Shown: positions 8,610-15,748 of the stretch, in pieces
Layout of the letters: the number at the start of each line of letters is the position of its first letter
How positions within the stretch are numbered: position 1 is the stretch's first letter
Assembly: GCA_017403955.1 (NCBI GenBank)
Contig: JAFRDH010000020.1
Coordinates: 1 to 64,000, forward strand
Direction of reading: 5' to 3'
Length of the DNA stretch: 64,000 nt
DNA from: Mogibacterium sp.
Lineage (GTDB): Bacteria; Bacillota; Clostridia; Peptostreptococcales; Anaerovoracaceae
Notes under the pieces: generated by a model
What the model was told of the DNA's origin: nothing
Seen by the model: only the letters and a program-made list of their open reading frames with translations
Database searches by the model: none
Program-made: the position numbers and the translations under genes

Positions 8610-11237
8610 ATGGATCCGACTGAAAAAGAAATGGAAGAAATGCTGCTCAAGGCAATTGAAGCAGCTGGCCTGAAAGACAATTCGAGCAGACCTGTTATAC
8701 AGGTTCCCGCAAAAGATCAGCCTAAAGGACTGGATGATCTTGCTTTGGAATTGGAGGGAATATTATTCCCGGCTGATAAAGCTGAAGAACCACAGAATCT
8801 CTCTTCGTTTATTGACGAACCTGAAGATTCTATAGATGAACCTGAATTCGATACTCAGCTGTTCGAGGATGAACTCGAAGAATACCTTCCGGAGAGTGAG
8901 CGGGATACATTCACTCAGCCGGAATTTGATGATCTTGGACTCGAAGAGCCGGACTTTGAGCCTGAACAAGTAGTGATCGAAGTTTCTGCTGAAGAAGCGC
9001 CTTTAGCTATTGATGAAACAGATCCTGCAGAACTTGCAGATATGGACAATTCACTGCAAATTGATGATTTGGATGATTTCCTAGAGGACCAGCCTGAAAT
9101 GGATGATTTTTCGCTGCTTGACACTGCGGAAGAATCACCTTTAGAAACTCCTAAACAGGAGTTAGAACTGGATCACATGGAGCCTGAGGAATTGATCCTC
9201 AATGCGATAAAATCCGACAAAGTATATACGAAGTTCCCGGAAGAACTGCTGGAGCCACCTGTATCAGAGGAGCCGGAAATCGCTGATGAGAAACCTGATG
9301 AATTGGATTTAGATGACTTTCTGGCATTTGCAGAAGATGGTGAACCAACAGCTCCACAGGATGATCTGGCAAACGAACTGTCTGCTCTTCTCAATGAGGA
9401 ACCAGCAGATGCTCAGCCTGAGACATTTGAAGAAGAATTTGATGTTCTGCCAATAGCGGAAGAGCCTGCAGAGCCGGAAATAGAGCTTAACATACCGGAA
9501 GAACCAGAACTTGATGCAATTCCGGAAGACTTTGAGGTGCCTGAAATAGAAGTTCCTGAAGAAGCAGTTCCTGAAGAAGAACTTGATGACTTCTATGTTA
9601 AACTGCCTGCAGAGCCTGAGCTTGGGGAGACACAGGCAGAGTCTGATCTTGCAGATGAACTTTCAGCGCTTCTGAATGAAGAACCAGTAGATGTTGAGAT
9701 TGAGCCAATAGAAGAAGTAGTTGATACTCAACCGGTAGGCGAAGAGCTTGCAGAACCGGAAATAGAACTTGAAGTACCAGGAGAACCTGAATTTGAAGCA
9801 ATTCCGGACGACTTTGAGGTGCCTGAAACAGAAGTTATTGAAGAAGCAGTTCCAGAAGAAGAAGTCGCTGACTTTAATGTTGAGCTGCCTGCGGAACCTG
9901 AGCTTGAGGAGACACAGGCAGAGCCGGATCTGGCAGATGAACTTTCAGCACTTCTCAATGAAGAACCAGCAGATGTTGAGGTTAAGCCAATAGAAGAAGT
10001 AGTTGATACTCAACCGGTAGGCGAAGAGCTTGCAGAACCGGAGATAGAACTTGATATTCCGGAAGAACCAGAACTTGAGCCTCACGAAAGAGATCCGGAA
10101 ATGCTTCCTCCGGAGCTTGAGGAAATCAGATCTGCTGAGGCAGGAAAATCAAATGAAAGGGAAGCGACAGCAGGAGCAACCGGACCTGCAAGCTTGAATT
10201 GCGCAGTTGGTAGTGCCAGAACCGTAGGAGCAGTTTTGGCTGCTGCAGCCGGAGCCACGGCTGCATCCGAACTCGCTGATTCACATCCTGAAGAAGCCGA
10301 AACAGGCGAAGAACCAACAGAAGCTGAAGAGGTTACGGAAGCATCAGAAGCGCTGCCTGAAGAAGTCGAAATAGCTGAAACCGAGGCTGCTCCGGACACT
10401 GAAACTGCTGAAGAACCGGAAAAGCCGGCTGATACTGAAGCTGCAGAAGCTGATAAAACTGTTGTTGCTGCTGCAGTACCGCCGACCAAAAAGCGTCGCA
10501 AATATCTCAGTAAATCCAAACTGATCGCGATCATAATCGTCGAATTGATTTTGGTCGCAGCAGCTTGCTATGCAATTTTCAATATCTCGTGGGGTCATAT
10601 CAATGAGAGACGTTCTGATGCCGTCACATCCACGATACAAAACTACGATGCCAAGAAACCGATCACTGCTAAGATCAAGAAGGCGATGAAGAACTCCAAA
10701 GAAGCAATTGTTGAGGTCGTAGATGAGACTGTATGGGCAACTGACAGCGTTAACTACAGAGTAGGTCCTGGTACGAAGTACGAGAGTGCGGGCGTTCTGA
10801 ATGCTTACACAAGCGTCAAACGTACCGGTAAGACGATGAATGGCTGGAGCCAGGTCGTGATCAACGATGAGACATATTACATAAATAGTGAATATCTTTC
10901 TACTGAGGTCCCGCTGATAACTGAAGGAGGGCAGAAAGGTGAGTACCAGAGATATGCACTTTCACAGCTGCCAAATTATGGCTGGGCAGAGTCAGAGATC
11001 ATACCTCTGATAAATCTTTGGAATCGTGAATCTGGTTGGAATCCTAGTTCGCACAACAGAAGTTCCGGTGCGCACGGGATCCCACAGGCTCTTCCTGCGA
11101 GCAAAATGGCTTCAGAGGGAAGTGACTATTATACGAATGGCAATACTCAGATCAGATGGGGACTTGGGTATATCAGCAGCAGATATGGCTCACCTTCAAA
11201 TGCATGGGCACACTTCTCCTCCCATGGATGGTATTGA
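8610..11237 (+). CDS. Acidic type II membrane protein with SH3b and lytic transglycosylase-like domain
   Basis: The 875-residue protein starts after AAAGGGAGAAATCT. Residues 1-630 are extremely rich in Glu, Pro and Asp and should be cytoplasmic. They include a 94-residue unit (LADELSALLNEEPADVE...) repeated near-identically at 9366, 9648 and 9930. A basic stretch (KKRRKYLSKSK) precedes a membrane helix at about 636-660. Outside lie an SH3b domain (about 705-765, VNYRVGPGTKYE) and a transglycosylase-like domain (about 780-875) with Glu807 in LWNRESGWNP and the conserved ending WAHFSSHGWY. It likely cuts or remodels wall glycan. The acidic cytoplasmic region is unusual. Confidence 0.8.
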   Translation: MDPTEKEMEEMLLKAIEAAGLKDNSSRPVIQVPAKDQPKGLDDLALELEGILFPADKAEEPQNLSSFIDEPEDSIDEPEFDTQLFEDELEEYLPESERDTFTQPEFDDLGLEEPDFEPEQVVIEVSAEEAPLAIDETDPAELADMDNSLQIDDLDDFLEDQPEMDDFSLLDTAEESPLETPKQELELDHMEPEELILNAIKSDKVYTKFPEELLEPPVSEEPEIADEKPDELDLDDFLAFAEDGEPTAPQDDLANELSALLNEEPADAQPETFEEEFDVLPIAEEPAEPEIELNIPEEPELDAIPEDFEVPEIEVPEEAVPEEELDDFYVKLPAEPELGETQAESDLADELSALLNEEPVDVEIEPIEEVVDTQPVGEELAEPEIELEVPGEPEFEAIPDDFEVPETEVIEEAVPEEEVADFNVELPAEPELEETQAEPDLADELSALLNEEPADVEVKPIEEVVDTQPVGEELAEPEIELDIPEEPELEPHERDPEMLPPELEEIRSAEAGKSNEREATAGATGPASLNCAVGSARTVGAVLAAAAGATAASELADSHPEEAETGEEPTEAEEVTEASEALPEEVEIAETEAAPDTETAEEPEKPADTEAAEADKTVVAAAVPPTKKRRKYLSKSKLIAIIIVELILVAAACYAIFNISWGHINERRSDAVTSTIQNYDAKKPITAKIKKAMKNSKEAIVEVVDETVWATDSVNYRVGPGTKYESAGVLNAYTSVKRTGKTMNGWSQVVINDETYYINSEYLSTEVPLITEGGQKGEYQRYALSQLPNYGWAESEIIPLINLWNRESGWNPSSHNRSSGAHGIPQALPASKMASEGSDYYTNGNTQIRWGLGYISSRYGSPSNAWAHFSSHGWY
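9366..10085 (+). repeat. 282-bp coding tandem repeats
   Basis: The codons for LADELSALLNEE recur at 9366 (as LANELSALLNEE), 9648 and 9930, giving an exact 282-bp period and about two and a half units. Each unit encodes 94 acidic residues. Length change by recombination would stay in frame. Confidence 0.8.
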
Positions 11238-11310
11238 TCCCAGCTTTGTTGTGTCATTCGTTGCGTCATATTATATTTTTCTATAACGTTTTTATCATTT
11301 CATCTAATCT

Positions 11311-11338
11311 GTGCGGGGCAGATTGAACCCGCACTTTT
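11311..11338 (+). terminator. Rho-independent terminator
   Basis: GTGCGGG (11311-11317) pairs with CCCGCAC (11328-11334), then TTTTAATTTG. It lies 74 nt after the transglycosylase-like gene. Confidence 0.8.
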
Positions 11339-11413
11339 AATTTGTTATATAAGCTTCAACCGGACTGTCTTTGATCAGGGAGTTAATGTAAAAACATCTT
11401 CTTTAAGTGTTGT

Positions 11414-11611
11414 TTGTCATGAAAACCTCGTTTTCAAAGTCGAAAATGCCTCCAGAAATGCTATTCTACTGAAAATCAACTGAGCATAATCAAGATTTGT
11501 CATGAAAAACCGCCAATATTCATGACAAAACTCACTGAGAAGAACGATCTTTACAGTAGAAATATAATATCAGACTTTCCACTGCCTGTTTTCAAGGGCT
11601 TTTTATGACAA
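11414..11611. repeat. Imperfect long inverted repeat with nested palindrome
   Basis: The arm at 11414-11471 (TTGTCATGAAAA ... TTCTACTG) returns inverted at 11554-11611 (CAGTAGAAA ... TTTTTATGACAA) with several mismatches over ~58 bp. Between them, TTGTCATGA (11497-11505) and TCATGACAA (11520-11528) form a perfect 9-bp palindrome of the same motif. The 11340-11770 interval has no convincing gene. The whole looks like a small non-coding mobile or regulatory element; its identity is unknown. Confidence 0.5.
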
Positions 11612-11780
11612 TTCGCCCGATTTCAGCAAGAATTTACAGTAGTATGTAAGTGGTACAGAATCTTGCGATGATCTCCCTTTGTTAGCTTCTTCAACTTTTG
11701 AGAATTACCTGACGATGCCGGTCTTTTTACTTGCCTTTATTGTTTCCCACCCCCCTCAAACTTGTAATATAAGTGACCGC

Positions 11781-11786
11781 TATACT
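11781..11786 (+). promoter_or_regulatory. -10 candidate for RNA copy A
   Basis: CGCTATACT lies about 25 nt before the terminal helix of RNA copy A. The matching place ahead of copy B has TGTGCTATAAA (about 12406-12415). No good -35 is seen for either. Confidence 0.35.
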
Positions 11787-11789
11787 AGA

Positions 11790-12390
11790 AATGTCGGAAC
11801 AGCAGAGACATGCCGGTCCGGGGTACTTTGACAACATAATACTTGAATCATGTTTACGGTCAACTCGATGAACAAAGCATGCCAGTGCTTCGAGGTGCGT
11901 GGAATTTCAGCTGATCTCTGGAAGGATACTTCCGGAAGATGGCCTGCCGGGATGTAGTGATGCATTCAGGGAAGACGGGAACCGTCAACATGAGTCGCGT
12001 ATCGCAAAACTGTTCGCATCAAAAGGTGCGGAACTTCCGGGCGCAATAATAGACGCTCGCTGTGCGAGAATAACCATTGCCGAACTCCGGGTTAAGGCCT
12101 CCGGACGTAAGCATGGAGGGCCTATAATGCGTTTTGCCTTGAATCGGAGAAATCTGAGTATAACGGAAGAAGCCGGCAATAGTAGCCGAATGGCATCCCG
12201 TGAGGGATCAGACTCTTAATCTGAACGGACGGTGAAGTTGCAGGTAACCAATCCTGTACAAGTTTTGGCTGTAAAGCCGGGGCAAGAAGTTTATGATCGA
12301 CGGATCGTAGGCTCAGACTTGTCTTCTTGTTGACTGAATATTGGTGAAGAACAGGGATGTATGGCGAAGGTCAGGCCGCAGGCATGATCC
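11790..12390 (+). ncRNA. Large structured RNA, tandem copy A
   Basis: This copy aligns with 12425-13050 over its full length at offsets of 650-669 nt. Long shared blocks include CAACTCGATGAACAAAGC (11861) and GGTGAAGTTGCAGGTAACC (12231). Hairpins held in both copies with compensating changes are CTCGC/GCGAG (12056-12068), CGGA-GAAA-TCTG (about 12145-12156), GATGTA-GTGA-TGCATT (11951-11966), GGCT-GTAA-AGCC (about 12267-12278) and ATGATC/GATCGT (about 12293-12308). CATGCC (11809-11814) can pair with GGCATG (12381-12386) to close the molecule. Size and GNRA richness recall ROOL-type large RNAs, but the class is not identified. Reading frames inside shift between copies, so no protein is called. 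Confidence 0.75.
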
Positions 12391-12424
12391 AGGTATTATT
12401 TGAAAATGTGCTATAAAGGACTGG

Positions 12425-13050
12425 TAGCTGATCTGCTGTTTCCCGACATTGGCAGTAGACGGGTTCTGCCGCGGCAATTTGACAATTGAATATTTGAACT
12501 ATCTCTTTGGCCAACTCGATGAACAAAGCTACATCACAGCTTCGAGGCGCATGGCAATTCTGGCTTCTCTGCAACAAGGATACTTTTGCGGGGGATCCAT
12601 CCTGATACAGTGATGTATCGGGAGAAGGCGGAAACCACCAACGAATGCATGTGTCGCAGAACTGTCTTGCATTGAAAGGTTAGGAGCTTCCGGGTACAGC
12701 AATAGACGCCCGCGGTGCGGGAATAACCCTTGGAAGTACAGGTTTGGCGACCTGTATGGAAAAGGGAAGCCACCAATGTACATTTGCCTTGAAACAGAGA
12801 AATCTGTATATAACGGAAGCGCCCTGAAGTAGTAGCCGAACGGCAAATTTTTTCGAAAACTCATGGCAACAGTATTTCTAAGTGTAATTCTGAATGATCG
12901 GTGAAGTTGCAGGTAACCAATCCTGTACAGGTTCGGGCGAAAGCCGGGGCAAGAAGTTTATGATCGACGGGTCATAGGCTCAGACTTGTCTCCCTGTTGA
13001 CTGAATATCAGTGACGAGCAGGTATGTACGGCGAAGGCCGGGCCAAAAGA
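12425..13050 (+). ncRNA. Large structured RNA, tandem copy B
   Basis: This is the second copy of the structured RNA. Equivalent hairpins are CCCGC/GCGGG (12709-12721), CAGA-GAAA-TCTG (about 12795-12806), TCCTGATACA-GTGA-TGTATCGGGA (12600-12623), GGC-GAAA-GCC (about 12930-12940) and ATGATC/GGTCAT. TACAGGT/ACCTGTA (about 12736-12755) is a further perfect stem. TTGGC (12449-12453) can pair with GCCAA (13042-13046) as the closing helix, replacing CATGCC/GGCATG of copy A. A 19-nt insertion precedes the GGTGAAGTTG block relative to copy A. It ends about 70 nt before the first zinc-ribbon gene and has no T-run, so it may be processed from a longer transcript. Confidence 0.75.
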
Positions 13051-13115
13051 GATAATTCAAGTGTTCTGTTTCAGGTTGCCGCGCCAGTCCCCAATTACAG
13101 GAGGATGGAACAACA

Positions 13116-13436
13116 ATGAAAATGAAACGATGCACTAACAGCTCTTGCCGCAAAATGTTCAAACGTTCATGTTCCTGTCCATTCTGCGGTAAATTGTACC
13201 CGCGCCTTATGGGTAATTTCACAACTGTCCTGCTCATTAACTACAATCGTGATGCAAAGATCAAAACCATAAAGGTCGTTCGTGAAACGACTGGTATGGG
13301 GCTCAGACAGGCAAAGGATGCAATTGAAAACTGCAAGTATGACCCGGTTGTACTTTATCATGGCAGTGACAGGAATGCTGCTATGGCCATTGCTGAAAGA
13401 TGCAATAGTCTGGGTTCTAAGGCTGTTCTCAGGTGA
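13116..13436 (+). CDS. Zinc-ribbon protein with L7/L12 C-terminal-like domain
   Basis: AGGAGG lies 11 nt before the ATG. The 106-residue protein opens with a cysteine cluster (CTNSSCRKMF, CSCPFCGKLYPRL) that can bind zinc. From residue ~35 it resembles the C-terminal domain of ribosomal protein L7/L12: KTIKVVRETTGMGLRQAKDAIEN matches the helix-turn motif in which L12 contacts translation factors. It follows RNA copy B by about 70 nt and precedes a paralogous gene by 12 nt. A link to the RNA or to the ribosome is inference. Confidence 0.7.
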   Translation: MKMKRCTNSSCRKMFKRSCSCPFCGKLYPRLMGNFTTVLLINYNRDAKIKTIKVVRETTGMGLRQAKDAIENCKYDPVVLYHGSDRNAAMAIAERCNSLGSKAVLR

Positions 13437-13448
13437 AAGGAGTAGCCT

Positions 13449-13775
13449 ATGTTAAAAAAATGTACAAATAATAATTGCCGCAGAAATTTCAAGGCAGGTC
13501 CTGTCTGCCCACACTGCGGTAAGGAGTATCCTCGTTTGCTGGTAGGCAAATTTGATGTTGTATTAGTTCGCTGTCCGGGCAGAAGTACTAAAGCACGTAC
13601 CTTTTATACTCTGATAAATCTCTTTTCTTCAAGAAGAACTCGCCCTTGTGCTGCGAGACTGAGAGAAATCACAGCGTTAAAAGATACGGTTGTGATCAAA
13701 AGCCTGCCGGGCAGAGAAGCCTACAAATGGTACAAGGAACTACAAAAGGCAGGGGCGCTTGTAAAACTCACCTAG
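13449..13775 (+). CDS. Zinc-ribbon protein, divergent paralogue
   Basis: AAAGGAG precedes the ATG by 6 nt. The 108-residue product shares the N-terminal cluster CTNNNCRRNF...CPHCGKEYPRLL with the gene before it. The second half keeps the general pattern (RLREITALKDTVVIKSL, then AYKWYKELQKAGA) of an L7/L12 C-terminal-like fold but is diverged. The pair probably arose by duplication, like the RNA copies upstream. Its stop codon lies in the loop of the terminator hairpin at 13754-13783. Confidence 0.65.
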   Translation: MLKKCTNNNCRRNFKAGPVCPHCGKEYPRLLVGKFDVVLVRCPGRSTKARTFYTLINLFSSRRTRPCAARLREITALKDTVVIKSLPGREAYKWYKELQKAGALVKLT

Positions 13776-13783
13776 CAAGCGCC
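13754..13783 (+). terminator. Hairpin terminator overlapping the stop codon
   Basis: GGCGCTTG (13754-13761) and CAAGCGCC (13776-13783) form an 8-bp stem; the TAG stop at 13773 is in the loop. The following TGCATTTTGC is only a weak T-run. Confidence 0.55.
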
Positions 13784-13797
13784 TGCATTTTGCATTA

Positions 13798-13806
13798 TGG
13801 TATAAT
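13798..13806 (+). promoter_or_regulatory. Extended -10 promoter
   Basis: TGGTATAAT has a TGn extension and a consensus -10 at 13801-13806, 40 nt before the kinase gene. Confidence 0.55.
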
Positions 13807-13846
13807 CAACATATCTGAATTGCATGATAGTGTATAGGAGGAGCTC

Positions 13847-14968
13847 ATGATAACAGATATGAATATCTTCTCAATAGAAAAACCCGAAGTCGAAATGATC
13901 ATGGTCCATTTGATGGGAGATCATGAATCAAGTATCGAGATCCCGGTCAAATTCGCTGATTACGCTGGTGATCGCGTTGTTTGTATTGCTGAAGCGAAGG
14001 GGAAGCGCAGTACCGTTTACAGAATGACCGGAACAAAAGGGACTTTTGCGCTCAAGATCACCGAGAGCGAGATCGGAAGCATGCAGCATGCAGACGCTGT
14101 TCAGGAGATAAAGTTCCTTTATGAGCTTCAATTTGTTTCATCAGTCATAAATCTGATCGATGATGTGGAGATCGAAAGAGGTGATACAGCATATACATAT
14201 CTCCTTGAACCGTATCTGACTTCGCTCGATAATTATGTAAAAGAATATGACATTCCGGATCTGGAAAAGTTCACCATTTGCAGAGACATATGTGAAGCAG
14301 TCATGACTTTATTTGAGAGAGGCATCATACATCTGGATCTCAAGCCGGCTAACATCTTTTTCGATGAGAAGCATAATGTTGTGATTGGTGATTTCAGTTC
14401 AGCAATGTTTCTGGAGGAGCTTCCGGATCAAAGTATCATGCGTGGTACTCCGATGTTCATGGCTCCGGAAGCATACAGCATGGGCAAGCTCTCAGAGAAG
14501 TCTGAATTATATTCCATTGCGCTTATGCTTTACTGGATGTTGAACGGATACAAGCTGCCGTTTGAGAATACTGATGAAAGAGAACTGGCGATCTACAAAC
14601 GTCTTGCGGGCACTGTTTTCACAGTATATGACCGGGACAAGCTGTTTCCGACTCTCAATTTCGATACCCATCTTATACCTTATAACAGCGCATTGATGAG
14701 AAAGATCGTATGGCTCATCGTTGATGCCTGCAACTTCGATGTAAATGAAAGAACTGAGAAAGTCGAGACGTTGTGGGGGCAGATCGAAGATGTGATCGAT
14801 CTCATCAGGCAGAGATACAGCCATGAGAAATTAGAGATACCTGTTGCAATGAGAAAGGACTACTATCCCGGAAACGATTCTCATCTTGCCTTAGAAATGA
14901 GTCAGACTCTCCCGGTCATTGACGAAGAGTGGTACGATTTTGACGATACGCCCGGACTGTTCGATTGA
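13847..14968 (+). CDS. Serine/threonine protein kinase
   Basis: AGGAGG sits 6 nt before the ATG. The 373-residue protein has a eukaryotic-type kinase fold: Lys70 (FALKITE) for ATP, a HLDLKPANI catalytic loop with Asp164 and Asn169, GDFSS with Asp182, and GTPMFMAPEAY for the P+1 region. The glycine of DFG is replaced by serine. There is no transmembrane segment or PASTA repeat, so this is a soluble kinase unlike PknB/PrkC. The C-terminal ~60 residues are acidic tail. Its target is unknown; it stands alone between an extended -10 promoter and a terminator. Confidence 0.85.
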   Translation: MITDMNIFSIEKPEVEMIMVHLMGDHESSIEIPVKFADYAGDRVVCIAEAKGKRSTVYRMTGTKGTFALKITESEIGSMQHADAVQEIKFLYELQFVSSVINLIDDVEIERGDTAYTYLLEPYLTSLDNYVKEYDIPDLEKFTICRDICEAVMTLFERGIIHLDLKPANIFFDEKHNVVIGDFSSAMFLEELPDQSIMRGTPMFMAPEAYSMGKLSEKSELYSIALMLYWMLNGYKLPFENTDERELAIYKRLAGTVFTVYDRDKLFPTLNFDTHLIPYNSALMRKIVWLIVDACNFDVNERTEKVETLWGQIEDVIDLIRQRYSHEKLEIPVAMRKDYYPGNDSHLALEMSQTLPVIDEEWYDFDDTPGLFD

Positions 14969-14980
14969 CAGCAACACAAA

Positions 14981-15024
14981 AGTCCCATGAGGTTTCGCTT
15001 GAACTCAGCGACCCTCATGGGACT
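14981..15024. terminator. Bidirectional terminator between convergent genes
   Basis: AGTCCCATGAGG (14981-14992) and CCTCATGGGACT (15013-15024) are perfect 12-bp arms. T-runs follow on the plus side (CTTATTTTG) and A-rich sequence precedes on the other (T-run for minus). It serves the kinase and the CmpB-like gene. Confidence 0.9.
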
Positions 15025-15039
15025 CTTATTTTGCTCTAA

Positions 15040-15579
15040 TTATCTGATAAACACTGTGTACAGGAAATCTACTGCAAACATGATCAGTAAGATGATCGCG
15101 ATTTTCTTGCTGCTTCTGTCGGCAAGCATTCCCGTGATCTTCTCGAATAAAGGCTGCAGGACATAGAGGAAAAGAACACCTCCAAGACCAAACCTGATAG
15201 AAGGCGAGAGTGCGATTCTTGCCTGGAAATTGATCTTGTAATCGGCATATGTCTGCCATGGCCATGATCCTGTGATCGCTTCGAGTGCATAGGATGCACC
15301 GAGTTCGATCGCCGTTGCGATCAGCATGCACAGGAGGAAGACTACCGGCATCCATTTCAGTTTGTTTTTAAGTACCTTGCCGCGGATGAGCGGATATACG
15401 AGAAAGATGAAAGCCAGAGCACCGAATCCGTAAACAGGGCAGTATGGTCCGAACAGTACGCCTCTGTTAGTGAAACCCCATCTGTAGACGACGACTTCCA
15501 GGAACACTTCGTAGATCCAGCCAATCACAGAGTAAAGAGTAAAGAATATTACATAATCACTCAATCTTATTTTTTTCAT
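15040..15579 (-). CDS. CmpB-type putative ABC-transporter type IV membrane protein
   Basis: On the minus strand AAGGAG precedes the ATG at 15579; a longer frame to 15651 lacks this site. The 179-residue protein has about five membrane helices. The stretch SVIGWIYEVFLEVVVY, then NRGVLFGPYCPVYGFGAL, is the signature of the CmpB family (Pfam ABC_trans_CmpB). The function of the family is not firmly known. No partner ABC gene lies nearby. Confidence 0.85.
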   Translation of the reverse strand: MKKIRLSDYVIFFTLYSVIGWIYEVFLEVVVYRWGFTNRGVLFGPYCPVYGFGALAFIFLVYPLIRGKVLKNKLKWMPVVFLLCMLIATAIELGASYALEAITGSWPWQTYADYKINFQARIALSPSIRFGLGGVLFLYVLQPLFEKITGMLADRSSKKIAIILLIMFAVDFLYTVFIR

Positions 15580-15699
15580 ACTATAAATTCTCCTTCTTGC
15601 CCTCTGGGGCGTCATCTTGCCTATGATAACACATTGGGCAGGTAAATACATGAAATAATTGAAATTACAGCGCTTTTGCTACATAAGTAATCCGCAGAA

Positions 15700-15708
15700 T
15701 GATATAAT
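15700..15708 (+). promoter_or_regulatory. Extended -10 promoter
   Basis: TGATATAAT carries TGn plus a consensus -10 at 15703-15708, 41 nt before the TIR-propeller gene. Confidence 0.55.
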
Positions 15709-15748
15709 AACTACGTATAGGCTTATAAGAAAGGACTCATAAGACCGA

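Noticed and set aside
10082..10534. 150-codon Ala/Ser-rich frame on the minus strand
   Set aside because: It is the complement of the acidic repeat gene, whose codon bias opens the opposite strand; no ribosome site.
11899..12219. Open frame of 106 codons on the plus strand inside RNA copy A
   Set aside because: It has no ribosome site, its frame is not kept in copy B, and the underlying bases change in the way expected for RNA helices.
12529..12864. Open frames on the minus strand inside RNA copy B
   Set aside because: They are not kept in copy A, lack ribosome sites and overlap conserved hairpins.
11790..13050. Group II intron or tmRNA/RNase P identity for the RNA pair
   Set aside because: No GUGYG start, no domain V hairpin, no reverse transcriptase, and none of the conserved cores of tmRNA or RNase P were seen.
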